Positions 1 to 7,822 of a stretch of DNA of 64,000 nucleotides are shown in pieces. This stretch comes from Subdoligranulum variabile (GTDB lineage Bacteria > Bacillota > Clostridia > Oscillospirales > Ruminococcaceae). The notes below the pieces were generated by a model that saw only the letters and a program-made list of their open reading frames with translations, had not been told where the DNA came from and did not search any database. The stretch's first letter is position 1. The number at the start of each line of letters is the position of its first letter. The position numbers and the translations under genes were made by a program. The stretch covers positions 1 to 64,000 of the forward strand of contig SFKI01000010.1 in the NCBI GenBank assembly GCA_004554775.1. Reading direction: 5' to 3'.

Positions 1-285
1 CTGGAGGTCTATGCCGCGATGGCGACCGGCCACAGCTTTGCCAACCACAAGATCGCTCTGTCGGTGCTGTTCTTTTTCGGGTTCCAGTTTGCGCTCCAGG
101 CGATTTCCTCTTTCCTGATGGTGGGCCTGGAACACCTGAACATCTGGAATTGGGACTTTGATCTTGAGGGCATGGCCGCGGTTCACCTGCTTATGGTGGT
201 TATGATCGTGCTGACCGTGCTTTGCAGCGCCGTTTACTATGTGATTACATCGGTCATGCTGAAAAAGCGGCTGAATCTGGAGTAA
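1..285 (+). CDS. C-terminal end of an integral membrane protein (partial, possibly ABC-2 type permease)
   Basis: The frame is open from the first base of the window and ends with TAA at 283-285, so the gene starts upstream. The 94 visible residues hold two hydrophobic helices, about residues 17-42 and 55-82, and end in a short basic tail (KKRLNLE). A terminal helix plus basic tail resembles the end of many Bacillota ABC-2 transporter permeases, but no diagnostic motif is visible. Codon use and GC match the high-GC genes further right. Confidence 0.5.
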   Translation: MEVYAAMATGHSFANHKIALSVLFFFGFQFALQAISSFLMVGLEHLNIWNWDFDLEGMAAVHLLMVVMIVLTVLCSAVYYVITSVMLKKRLNLE

Positions 286-368
286 ATCCGCGCCGTACAT
301 CAAACTTTTCCTGCGGAGCGGGGCTGCGGCCCTGCTCCGCATCGGTGCCGCAACAGGGGGAAAAAGAA

Positions 369-1478
369 GTGGAGATTACGGAAACGGTGTTGGGAAAGCT
401 GCTGATGACTTTCGGTGTGGCCATGGTGCCGGTTCTGGAGCTGCGGGGCGCCATCCCCATGGGAGTGGCCGCGGGACTGCCGCCGGGAATGGCCTGTGCG
501 GCGGCGGTGCTGGGCAACCTGCTGCCGGTGCCTTTTATTATTTTGCTGGTGCGCCGGGTGTTTAACTGGCTGCGTCATGGCGCCTGGTGGGGGCCGAAGA
601 TTGTCTGGCTGGAACGCAGAGCCCACCTCAAGGGCCGTCTGGTGACAAAATACCGCTTGGCGGGTCTGGTGATCCTGGTAGCGGTTCCGCTGCCGGGAAC
701 CGGCGCGTGGACCGGCGCACTCAGCTACTGCCTGCAGCTGTATTTTGATTTCAGCGGTTATTGCGATATGGCGATCGGCGTAGGCAATATGCTGAATATT
801 GACTTGCCAGCAAACTTTAACTCCCCTTATAAGGCACTGTCGATAGGGGATTTTTGGAAGAGATGGCATATGTCGTTGACGCGCTTCTTACGTGAGTATG
901 TATACTTTCCGCTTGGTGGAAGCAAAAAGGGCTGTTGGCGAACGTATCTGAATACGATGATCGTATTTTTGATCAGTGGTATATGGCACGGTGCAAATTG
1001 GACTTTTATAGTGTGGGGCGTGCTGCACGGTGTGTTCAATTGTATCAGCCGTTTTATAAAGCCAGTTTGGGACAGAGTATGGAAACCTATACGTTGGTTT
1101 GTAACATTCTCGATTGTAAATGCACTTTGGGTGATTTTTCGCGCTGATTCGCTTCAGCAGGCATGGATATTTTTACAGCGGATGTTCGGGGGAAACGATT
1201 TTACCCTTGATAGAGGATATGAATTGTACTTTAAGCTTAAGGAGTTCAACTTTATGGAAGGACGCCTGCCATTTTTGAAGAACTTAAGTGATTCTGTGTA
1301 TTGGTTGTACACAATTATCTTTTTTGGGTTTGCTTTCGGGATTATCTTTTTCGGAAAAAATTCTAAAGAAATTCGCTTTAAGCCAACAGTGGCAAGAGCA
1401 CTTTTTACAGTCGTGCTGATGGTATGGAGTATTCTGTCATTGAGTGGTGTGTCGGAATTTTTGTATTTTGATTTTTAA
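369..1478 (+). CDS. Chimeric frame: N-terminal small multidrug-export-type protein joined to C-terminal MBOAT O-acyltransferase
   Basis: GTG start at 369 is chosen because AGGGGG lies 8 bases upstream; the frame is open further upstream without a ribosome site. Residues 1-117 resemble the COG2426 small multidrug export family (ELRGAIPMGVA motif and a PLPGTGAWTGA segment). From residue 118 the protein is the last 250 residues or so of an AlgI/DltB-like MBOAT acyltransferase, with YFDFSGYCDMAIG, FWKRWHMS and SGIWHGANW, the last holding the presumed catalytic His. Neither partner is complete: the exporter lacks its last third and the acyltransferase its first half. Base composition drops sharply from high GC to AT-rich near 720-760. 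The join falls at a Gly-Ala-Leu that both families can carry. An assembly join or a real recombination are both possible; a functional fusion is doubtful. Confidence 0.6.
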   Translation: MEITETVLGKLLMTFGVAMVPVLELRGAIPMGVAAGLPPGMACAAAVLGNLLPVPFIILLVRRVFNWLRHGAWWGPKIVWLERRAHLKGRLVTKYRLAGLVILVAVPLPGTGAWTGALSYCLQLYFDFSGYCDMAIGVGNMLNIDLPANFNSPYKALSIGDFWKRWHMSLTRFLREYVYFPLGGSKKGCWRTYLNTMIVFLISGIWHGANWTFIVWGVLHGVFNCISRFIKPVWDRVWKPIRWFVTFSIVNALWVIFRADSLQQAWIFLQRMFGGNDFTLDRGYELYFKLKEFNFMEGRLPFLKNLSDSVYWLYTIIFFGFAFGIIFFGKNSKEIRFKPTVARALFTVVLMVWSILSLSGVSEFLYFDF

Positions 1479-1532
1479 AAAATATATACAAAAGCATCGA
1501 CCCTTTACAGATACGTAAAACCACACAAAAAT

Positions 1533-1573
1533 AACCTGTGCAAGAAAAAATCTCTCTGCACAGGTTATTTTTT
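1533..1573 (+). terminator. Intrinsic terminator after the chimeric frame
   Basis: Ten-base arms at 1533-1542 and 1557-1566 pair perfectly around a 14-base loop and are followed by a T-run at 1568-1573. An A-run precedes the left arm, so it could also act on the minus strand for the phosphofructokinase gene at 1632. Confidence 0.85.
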
Positions 1574-1631
1574 GTTATTTTATGGAAAGCTCTTTCGGTT
1601 CCTTTCTTTCAAGAAAGGAACGAAACCCCCG

Positions 1632-2867
1632 TCAGGCTTCGGGCAGGTAAATGTGGTGGGGGAGACCCTCGACGTAGATGGGGGTCAGCTCGGCCTGGAC
1701 GAGCGGCAGGGCGTAGGCGAGGAACTCATGGGTCATGGCGGTGTGGTCGGCGTTGACCCACTCGAGCGGGACCTTTTTTTCCAGGTTGGCGACCTCGCTG
1801 ATGGGATGCAGGCTGGTGCCGCACTGGTACGGTGCGTTGGAGATGCGGTCCAGGGCAACCATCTCGCCGGTGTGGCCCTCAAACGCGGCCTTGGCGGCAG
1901 CACCGCCGACCTGGTACGCCTCGGTGATATCGGTGCGGCTGGTCAGATGACCGGCGCAGCGCTGCAGGGTCGAAAGCTCAATGCAGCGGGTTTTGGTGTC
2001 CAGACGGCGCGCGACCGTGTTGGCCAGGAAGCGCGCGGTGCCGGTCAGGGCCTTGTGGCCGAAGGCATCCACCGCGTGTACGTCGTCTGCCAGTTCGCAG
2101 ACATAGCGGCCGTCCTCGAGCTTGACACCCTCGGACACCGCAATGACGATGGACGGCTTCCCCTTCTGCATCCGCTCGACTTTCTCGACGAAATGATCGA
2201 CATTGAACGGCACTTCCGGCAGGCAGATCATGTCAACGCCTTCGCAGTCCTCGGCTTTGGCCAGGGCGGCGGCGGCGGTCAGCCAACCGGCGTTGCGGCC
2301 CATGATCTCAACGATCGTGACATATTTTGTGCCGTAAACCGTGGCATCGCGGATGATCTCTTTCATCACAACGCCGATGTACTTGGCAGCACTGCCATAG
2401 CCGGGGGTGTGGTCCGTAACCATCAGGTCATTGTCGATGGTTTTGGGCACGCCCATAAAGCGGATCTCGCTGCCGATGTGGCTGCCGTAATCGGCCAGCT
2501 TGCCGATGGTATCCATCGAGTCGTTGCCGCCGATGTAGAAGAAATAGCCGATATCCAGCTCTTTCAAAATCTCGAACAGCTGGATGTAGACGGCCTCGCC
2601 CTCGGGGGTGTGCCAGTCCGGCAGTTTATAGCGGCAGCTGCCCAGATAGCTGGACGGCGTGCGTTTGAGCAGCTCGATATCCAGCGCGGTTTTCAGCTTT
2701 TCGTCCAGCACACAGGTGCGGCGCTCCAGCAGGCCCGCCACGCCGTGCAGCATGCCGTAAACCTTGCCCGCGCCGCGGCGCTTGCAGCTTTCATACACAC
2801 CCGCTAGGCTGGCGTTGATGACCGAAGTAGGGCCGCCGGACTGACCGACGATTGCGTTTTTTGCCAT
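1632..2867 (-). CDS. pfp: PPi-dependent 6-phosphofructokinase, paralogue 1
   Basis: A 411-residue phosphofructokinase converting fructose 6-phosphate to the 1,6-bisphosphate. N-terminal GQSGGPTSVIN, GGNDS at 113-117, PKTIDND at 141-147 and MGRNAGW at 189-195 are present. In this family an acidic residue in the GGxDS loop and the Lys of PKTIDND replace the glycines of ATP enzymes and indicate pyrophosphate as donor; that rests on family knowledge. ATG at 2867 is preceded by AGGAGG. The second paralogue (3450-4673) lies upstream on the same strand, separated by a repeat and a terminator, so the two are probably separate transcripts. PPi-PFK can also run backwards in gluconeogenesis. Confidence 0.93.
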   Translation of the reverse strand: MAKNAIVGQSGGPTSVINASLAGVYESCKRRGAGKVYGMLHGVAGLLERRTCVLDEKLKTALDIELLKRTPSSYLGSCRYKLPDWHTPEGEAVYIQLFEILKELDIGYFFYIGGNDSMDTIGKLADYGSHIGSEIRFMGVPKTIDNDLMVTDHTPGYGSAAKYIGVVMKEIIRDATVYGTKYVTIVEIMGRNAGWLTAAAALAKAEDCEGVDMICLPEVPFNVDHFVEKVERMQKGKPSIVIAVSEGVKLEDGRYVCELADDVHAVDAFGHKALTGTARFLANTVARRLDTKTRCIELSTLQRCAGHLTSRTDITEAYQVGGAAAKAAFEGHTGEMVALDRISNAPYQCGTSLHPISEVANLEKKVPLEWVNADHTAMTHEFLAYALPLVQAELTPIYVEGLPHHIYLPEA

Positions 2868-2942
2868 AGTTTTCCTCCTGCTTTCCATGGATGGCTGCGC
2901 TGCGGGCGCGGCCCAACAGCGCACGATAATTGTCCTGTTTAG

Positions 2943-2958
2943 TGTACCATGGAGTACA
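2943..2958. promoter_or_regulatory. Near-perfect palindrome upstream of pfp paralogue 1
   Basis: TGTACCATGGAGTACA is a 16-base near-palindrome about 75 bases upstream of the phosphofructokinase start, a plausible regulator site. No regulator is identified and no clear -35/-10 pair was found beside it. The rest of 2868-3209 shows no convincing gene. Confidence 0.3.
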
Positions 2959-3211
2959 GTTTTTTTCTATTGCAGGAGTTGCCGAAAATTTGCACGTACC
3001 TTTGTACAACTTTGCATTCCGCTTGGTGGAACGGTGCTTGCGCGCGTGGGGAAGCTTATGGAGAAAAATTCCGCTGTATGGAATATTTATGCCCGCTTTA
3101 CAGGCAAAATGAGTGCTGAAACCTTGCAAAAATTGCGCCGGAAAATTGATTTTGGGCAAGGTGAATAAACTTTTTACGTCGAAATTGTGCGGTATGACGG
3201 AAAATAGAAAA

Positions 3212-3236
3212 GCCCCCTCAGGAAGAGGGGGGCGCT
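3212..3236 (-). terminator. Probable terminator of pfp paralogue 2
   Basis: GCCCCCTC and GAGGGGGGC form a GC-rich hairpin. On the minus strand it is followed by CTTTTCT, consistent with intrinsic termination of the transcript that leaves the gene at 3450 and runs through the repeat at 3252-3414. Confidence 0.6.
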
Positions 3237-3251
3237 AGGGCGGTGCAGAGC

Positions 3252-3414
3252 GTGTAGGGGCGAGCAGTGCTCGCCCGCCGGGTCCTACGCAACCGTCAAA
3301 TGCACGGGCGGATATGGAATCCGCCCCTACGGCGGTAGGGGGAGCATATAGAATGCTCCTGCGAAGCTTTGTGTTGCCGCCAATTGCTGCGGGCGAGCAC
3401 TGCTCGCCCCTACA
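3252..3414. repeat. Composite palindromic intergenic repeat (four hairpins)
   Basis: Four short hairpins occur in sequence: a GGGGCGAGC..GCTCGCCC type, a GGGCGGATAT..ATCCGCCC type, a GGAGCATAT..ATGCTCC type, and a second GGGCGAGC type. The block begins with TGTAGGGGCG and ends with CGCCCCTACA, so its ends are inverted repeats. The same units recur across the window (5.6, 18.2, 32.6, 39.1, 47.0, 49.4 and 56.9 kb). Confidence 0.85.
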
Positions 3415-3449
3415 AAAGGCAGAAAGACAAGGCGTCAAGCAACCAACCA

Positions 3450-4673
3450 TCAATCCAGATGAATATGCCGGGGTACGCCGTTGATGTAGATGGGGGTCAG
3501 CTCGGCTTGGATCAGCGGGCGGGCGTAACGCTCAAAGTTGGCGTTGACGTGCATGCCGTCGGCGGTGATCCACTCGTCGGGGACCTTCTTCTCAAAGTTG
3601 GCGACCTGGGTCACGTCGACCATCTCGGTCTCGATGCGGTAGGGCTGGTCGCTCAGGCGCTTGATGGCGGACATCTTGGCGGTCTCGCCGCGCACGGCAG
3701 CTTCCACCGCTGCGCCGCCGACCTGATAGGCCTCGGTCACATCGGTGCGGCTGGCCAGATGGCTGGCGCAGCGCTGCAACGTCGAAAACTCGATCGCACG
3801 GGTCTTGCAGCCCAGGCGGACGCGGATCAGGTCAGCCAGGTAACGGCTGGTGCCGCTCAGAATTGCCTTGTGGCCGAACGCGTCCAGCTGCCCGGCTGTA
3901 GAGACCAGGTCGCACAGGAACACGCCGTCCTTGTTCTTGACACCCTCGCTGGCGGCAATGATGACGTTGTGGCGCTCTTTTTCTAGCTCGGCTACGCGGG
4001 CAAGGAATGCATCCTCGTCAAACGGACGCTCGGGCAGCAGAATCAGGTCAGGGCCGTTGCAGTCCGGGCCGGCGGCCAGGCTGGATGCGGCGGCCAGCCA
4101 GCCGGTGTGGCGGCCCATGATCTCCGCCACCGTCACGCTGCGCAGGTCATAAACGCTGGAATCGCAGATGACTTCCTTTAAAATGGTGGCAATGTACTTG
4201 GCGGCGCTGCCGTAGCCGGGGGTGTGGTCAGTCAGCAGCAGGTCGTTGTCGATGGTTTTGGGCACGCCGATGAAGCAGATCTCGCTGCCGACGGTCTTGC
4301 CGTAGGCGGACAGCTTGGAGATCGTGTCCATCGAGTCGTTGCCGCCGATGTAGAACACTGCGCCGATATCGTACTGCTTGAACAGCTCAAACAGCTGGAC
4401 GAACGGGGCTTCGTCGACATCAGGCTGGGGCAGCTTGTAGCGGCAGCTGCCCAAAAAGCTGGACGGCGTGCGCTTGAGCAGCTCAATATCCATCTTGTCG
4501 GCCAGCACTTCATCCAGGTCGACGAGCTTGCCCTCCAGCACACCGGCGATGCCGTACTGCATGCCGTAGACGTGTGCAGCGCCGCAGGCCTTGGCGGTCT
4601 CGTAGACGCCCGCCAGGCTGGAGTTGATGACGGCAGTGGGACCGCCCGACTGCCCGACCAATACGTTTTTCAT
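3450..4673 (-). CDS. pfp: PPi-dependent 6-phosphofructokinase, paralogue 2
   Basis: A 407-residue paralogue of the protein at 1632-2867, colinear over its whole length. It keeps GQSGGPTAVIN, GGNDS at 110-114, PKTIDND at 138-144 and MGRHTGW, so it has the same predicted pyrophosphate specificity. ATG at 4673 is preferred over the in-frame ATG at 4685 because GAGGTG sits just before it and nothing suitable precedes the upstream codon. The HAD phosphatase at 4718-5548 ends 44 bases upstream on the same strand, suggesting cotranscription. What separates the roles of the two paralogues (direction, regulation or an alternative sugar phosphate) cannot be read from sequence. Confidence 0.93.
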   Translation of the reverse strand: MKNVLVGQSGGPTAVINSSLAGVYETAKACGAAHVYGMQYGIAGVLEGKLVDLDEVLADKMDIELLKRTPSSFLGSCRYKLPQPDVDEAPFVQLFELFKQYDIGAVFYIGGNDSMDTISKLSAYGKTVGSEICFIGVPKTIDNDLLLTDHTPGYGSAAKYIATILKEVICDSSVYDLRSVTVAEIMGRHTGWLAAASSLAAGPDCNGPDLILLPERPFDEDAFLARVAELEKERHNVIIAASEGVKNKDGVFLCDLVSTAGQLDAFGHKAILSGTSRYLADLIRVRLGCKTRAIEFSTLQRCASHLASRTDVTEAYQVGGAAVEAAVRGETAKMSAIKRLSDQPYRIETEMVDVTQVANFEKKVPDEWITADGMHVNANFERYARPLIQAELTPIYINGVPRHIHLD

Positions 4674-4717
4674 GGGACACCTCATTTAAATTATAATGTA
4701 TATTTTTTTGTGTGTTT

Positions 4718-5548
4718 TTAACGATGCAGAGCGTATTTCTCGATGGCAAGCGCAACGCCGTCGTGGTTGTTGTCGGCGGTGGTCACATCGGCCGCAGCCA
4801 GCACCTCCGGCGTGGCATTGCCCATGGCCACGCCCAGCCCGGCCTCCTCGATCATCGAAAGGTCGTTGCCGGAGTCGCCGACGGCCATCACCTGGTCGCG
4901 GCGCAGGCCGAGCTTTTCGGCCAGGGCCAGCAGGCCGCTGCCCTTGGTCACGCCGGGGGCGTTCAGTTCAATGTTGCTGCCCAGGCTGGTGGTGGCTTCC
5001 ACATCGGGGCAGGCAGCCAGCACGGCGCGCCAGGCGTCGTCCCGCAGTTCGACTTTGGGGTACATGACGCTGAATTTTTCCACCTCGCCGACCCGCTGCT
5101 GCAGCACAGCGCGCAGGTCAGGCACCTCAATGCGCGTTTTGCGGAAGTAATCGCGCAGATTTTCCGGCACCAGCACGTCAATTAAATCGTTATCAGCCTT
5201 GGTAGCGTAGCTTTTGCCGCCCACAAACAGGCTGAACACGCCGCCGAACGGCTTGAGCGCGTCATAGACCCGCAACGAATCTTCGAGCGAGAACGGCTGA
5301 TCGACGATGTGTGCGCCGGTGCGCATGTCGACGACCGACGCGCCGTTGGAGGTCAGTGCGTAGTGCACGCCGGGAATATCGGTGAACGCGCTGGGCACGC
5401 CGGTGGCAGTGCGGCCGGTGGCGGGCAGCACAATGATGCCTGCCTGCACGGCGGCCTCGATGGCGGCCAGGTTGCGCGGGCTGATGTGCTTGGCATCGTC
5501 AAAAACGGTGCCGTCCAGATCCAGCCCGATCAGACGGATATCCTGCAT
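4718..5548 (-). CDS. Cof-type HAD-IIB sugar-phosphate phosphatase
   Basis: 276 residues with the HAD nucleophile motif DLDGT (Asp10 and Asp12), a threonine-bearing segment near LTSNGA, a conserved Lys in the C-terminal third, and GDSGND near the C-terminus for metal binding. A large cap between motifs II and III marks subclass IIB (Cof/YidA). Family members hydrolyse small phosphates such as sugar phosphates or flavin mononucleotide; the substrate here is unknown. ATG at 5548 is taken because AAGGAG lies upstream, while the in-frame GTG at 5560 overlaps that site. It probably heads an operon with the downstream phosphofructokinase. Confidence 0.88.
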   Translation of the reverse strand: MQDIRLIGLDLDGTVFDDAKHISPRNLAAIEAAVQAGIIVLPATGRTATGVPSAFTDIPGVHYALTSNGASVVDMRTGAHIVDQPFSLEDSLRVYDALKPFGGVFSLFVGGKSYATKADNDLIDVLVPENLRDYFRKTRIEVPDLRAVLQQRVGEVEKFSVMYPKVELRDDAWRAVLAACPDVEATTSLGSNIELNAPGVTKGSGLLALAEKLGLRRDQVMAVGDSGNDLSMIEEAGLGVAMGNATPEVLAAADVTTADNNHDGVALAIEKYALHR

Positions 5549-5647
5549 AGGTTTTACCACTCCTTAATCCCTCTAAGTGTACCGCAAATGCGGCGCAATT
5601 GCAAGTTGCCAGAGGGTGTGGTAGAATAAATTATAAAGGTTACGGGG

Positions 5648-5835
5648 TGTAGGGGCGAGCATTGTTCGCCCGCGGGGACTTGCATTCACGCGCAATTTTT
5701 CTAGCATACGTTATGTGCCCACGGGCCGATATGGAATCGGCCCCTACGACCCCATACAATACGCGCACGGGCGGATTCTGTATCCGCCCGTGCGGTCGTG
5801 CCTTTTGCAGCGGGCGAGCAATGCTCGCCCCTACA
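5648..5835. repeat. Composite palindromic intergenic repeat (four hairpins)
   Basis: It has the same architecture as 3252-3414: TGTAGGGGCG at the left, CGCCCCTACA at the right, and hairpins of the GCGAGCATTGTTCGC, GGGCCGATAT..ATCGGCCC, GGGCGGAT..ATCCGCCC and GGGCGAGCAATGCTCGCCC types. The second stem has C:G and G:C changes on both arms compared with its relatives. It fills most of the gap between divergent genes. Confidence 0.85.
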
Positions 5836-5862
5836 GATTTTAGAACTAAAGGAAAAACCACC

Positions 5863-6606
5863 ATGACCAAACAACGTGTATGGCAGCTGGATGCCCTGCG
5901 GGGGCTGGCGCTGCTGAATATGCTGGCTTACCATGGCATGTATGACTGGGTGTATGTGTTCGGCCATGCCAGCGCCTGGTACGATATCAGCGCCGCGGGG
6001 TGCCATATCTGGCAGCAATATATCTGCTGGAGCTTTATTCTGCTGTCCGGTTACAGCTTCACGCTGGCGCACCGCCCGCTGAAAAACGGGCTGATCGTGG
6101 CCGGGTGCGCGGCGGTACTGACCATTGTGACGGTGGGCTTTATGCCGTCGGAAAGCATCTGGTTCGGTGTGCTGCACTTAAACGCCGCCGCCGTGCTGCT
6201 GAGCTGCCTGGCCAGGCCGCTGCTGGATAAGATCCCCGCCGCGCCGGGGCTGGCGGTGTGCGCGGCGCTGTTTGCGCTGACCAATCAGCTGCCCTGGGGC
6301 TGGCTGGGGTTTGAGCGCTGGCACCTGGCCGCGCTGCCTGCGGGGTGGTACAGCGCCAACCTGTTCTGGCTCGGCCTGCCGGACCTGACGCGGTTTGCCT
6401 CGGCCGATTATTTCCCCCTTTTGCCGTGGGTGTTTTTGTTCTGGTGCGGGCTGTTTCTGGCGCGGCTGTGGCGGCCGCGTGCCGGGCAGGCCCCGGCGGC
6501 ACTGCGGCCGCTGTGCGCCATCGGCGGGCGGACATTGCTGGTTTATATGCTGCACCAGCCGGTAATTTATGGCGCACTGCTTGCCTGGACGGCCCTGCAC
6601 GGTTGA
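5863..6606 (+). CDS. DUF1624/HGSNAT-like acyltransferase-family membrane protein
   Basis: 247 residues with about seven hydrophobic segments and the N-terminal signature RVWQLDALRGLALLNM followed by a His in the first helix region (MLAYHGMYDW). This is the DUF1624 pattern related to heparan-alpha-glucosaminide N-acetyltransferase, which moves acetyl groups across membranes onto amino sugars; substrate and activity here are unknown. ATG at 5863 follows AAAGGA by 9 bases; the frame is open upstream through the repeat and is not taken as coding. It seems monocistronic, with rpsU having its own promoter downstream. Confidence 0.82.
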   Translation: MTKQRVWQLDALRGLALLNMLAYHGMYDWVYVFGHASAWYDISAAGCHIWQQYICWSFILLSGYSFTLAHRPLKNGLIVAGCAAVLTIVTVGFMPSESIWFGVLHLNAAAVLLSCLARPLLDKIPAAPGLAVCAALFALTNQLPWGWLGFERWHLAALPAGWYSANLFWLGLPDLTRFASADYFPLLPWVFLFWCGLFLARLWRPRAGQAPAALRPLCAIGGRTLLVYMLHQPVIYGALLAWTALHG

Positions 6607-6673
6607 TAGTTTGTTGAAAAGCGGAAAATTTGTTAAAAATTTAAAAACGACCCCTTTTCGGCGAAAAATAGTG

Positions 6674-6703
6674 TTGACAGAAGCGGGGATTATATAGTAT
6701 AAT
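6674..6703 (+). promoter_or_regulatory. Sigma-A type promoter of rpsU
   Basis: TTGACA at 6674-6679 and TATAAT at 6698-6703 are both perfect consensus, with an 18-base spacer, 64 bases upstream of the rpsU start. Confidence 0.9.
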
Positions 6704-6766
6704 TGCTGTTACTGGTTGATGTTTTTGACCGGCAAACTCCTGTCTCAGGTCAAGGGAGGGAAGAAG

Positions 6767-6943
6767 ATGTCGGAGATCCGTGTCAAAGAGGGCGAGTCCC
6801 TCGAGAGCGCACTGCGCCGTTTTAAGCGCAGCACTGCTCGCAGCGGCGTGTTGGCTGAGGTCCGCAAGCGCGAGGCTTATGAGAAGCCGTCCGTTAAGCG
6901 TAAGAAGAAGTCCGAGGCTGCCCGCAAGCGCAAGTTTAAGTAA
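6767..6943 (+). CDS. rpsU: Ribosomal protein bS21
   Basis: 58 residues, the usual size for bS21, beginning SEIRVKEGESLESALRRFKR and ending in a very basic KRKKKSEAARKRKFK tail. It sits on the 30S platform near the 3' end of 16S rRNA and helps initiation. ATG at 6767 follows GGGAGG. Perfect promoter hexamers precede it and a strong hairpin terminator follows, so it forms a single-gene transcript. Confidence 0.98.
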   Translation: MSEIRVKEGESLESALRRFKRSTARSGVLAEVRKREAYEKPSVKRKKKSEAARKRKFK

Positions 6944-6965
6944 GATTTCTTACCAATGAACGACT

Positions 6966-7001
6966 GTGCAGACCCGCGCATTGCGCGGGTCTGCACTTTT
7001 T
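6966..7001 (+). terminator. rpsU intrinsic terminator
   Basis: Fourteen-base perfect arms at 6966-6979 and 6983-6996, a three-base loop and five T residues. Confidence 0.93.
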
Positions 7002-7070
7002 GTTTGGCGCGCTGCTGGCGCAGCGCTGCAAAGAAGGGGTTCGTCGCTTGTGGCTGCGCCACGCTCCTGC

Positions 7071-7153
7071 CGCTTGGCGGCCAAAACAATGGCCGCCAGC
7101 CAGCAGAGCTGGCACCGCTCGTTCGGTTGCAAGCCCCACTGGGGCTTGCATCG
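7071..7153. repeat. Multi-hairpin structured element, copy 1
   Basis: Consecutive hairpins: 7076-7082 with 7091-7097, 7099-7104 with 7108-7113, a short ACCG-CTCGTT-CGGT hairpin, and 7129-7137 with 7141-7149. The order and the linker CCGCTCGT.CGGTT match copies at 42985, 47082 and 57207, but stem sequences differ in a paired way. It lies between rpsU and yqeG. Flanks 7002-7070 and 7154-7250 hold shorter inverted repeats and no convincing gene. Confidence 0.8.
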
Positions 7154-7251
7154 CTGACGCGACCCCGAACCCCTCCTTTGGATTCACCCCGTCGCAGAAA
7201 AGCACATTTTCGCGCCTGACGACACAAAAATGCACTTTTCTGCTCTAGAGG

Positions 7252-7287
7252 TATCCCCGTCGTCGGCGCATGTCCGCCGACGGGGAT
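7252..7287 (+). repeat. GC-rich hairpin in the yqeG leader
   Basis: CCCCGTCGTCGGCG and CGCCGACGGGG can pair with a small bulge around CATGTC, just upstream of the yqeG ribosome site. It could be a read-through terminator or a leader structure; only the pairing is seen. Confidence 0.5.
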
Positions 7288-7312
7288 GGTTTTGAAATTT
7301 AGAGGGCGGCTT

Positions 7313-7822
7313 ATGATTTTAACTCCTGAAATCGTATTCAGAAAAATTGAGTGCATACATCCGGAGTATTTGAAAGCGCACGGGATCACGGCGCTGGTGC
7401 TGGATGTGGACAATACGCTGACGGCGGATAACAGCCAGGTGCTGGAGCCCAGCGTGCAGGCCTGGCTGGACGAGATGCGCGCGGCGGGCATCCGCCTGAC
7501 GATCGTGTCCAACAACACAGCCAAGCGTGTGCGCCCCTTTGCCGAGCGTATCGGCCTGGATTGGGTGCCGCTGGCCTGCAAGCCGCTGACCATCGGCCTG
7601 GCCGTGGCGCGGCACCGCCTGGGCGTGAAAAAAAGCCAGATGGCGATGGTCGGCGACCAGATTTTTGCTGACCGCATGGCCGCCGGGCTGTACGGCTGCC
7701 CCTGCCTGTATCTGCTGCCCCGCGCCCCTGGCGACCGCAACAAATTTGTGCAGTTCAAGCGCAAGTATGAACCGTACTGGCTGGACCGATACTATAAAAA
7801 GGGAGGCGTTGTGCATGAGTGA
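7313..7822 (+). CDS. yqeG: YqeG-family HAD-IIIA phosphatase
   Basis: 169 residues with the DVDNTL motif, STN-type motif II (IVSNNT), a Lys in ACKPLT and the metal-binding MVGDQIFAD. This matches the YqeG/GEP4 branch of HAD-IIIA enzymes; eukaryotic GEP4 is a phosphatidylglycerophosphate phosphatase and the bacterial role is less certain. ATG at 7313 has GAGGGCGG upstream. Its last 8 bases overlap the start of the next gene, implying translational coupling. Confidence 0.9.
   Translation: MILTPEIVFRKIECIHPEYLKAHGITALVLDVDNTLTADNSQVLEPSVQAWLDEMRAAGIRLTIVSNNTAKRVRPFAERIGLDWVPLACKPLTIGLAVARHRLGVKKSQMAMVGDQIFADRMAAGLYGCPCLYLLPRAPGDRNKFVQFKRKYEPYWLDRYYKKGGVVHE

Noticed and set aside
222..368. Longer N-terminus for the chimeric gene from a TTG at 222
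   Set aside because: It overlaps the end of the preceding gene and has no ribosome site, whereas GTG 369 is preceded by AGGGGG.
5662..5862. Longer N-terminus for the DUF1624 protein
   Set aside because: The extension translates the palindromic repeat; the family start motif follows the ATG at 5863 closely.
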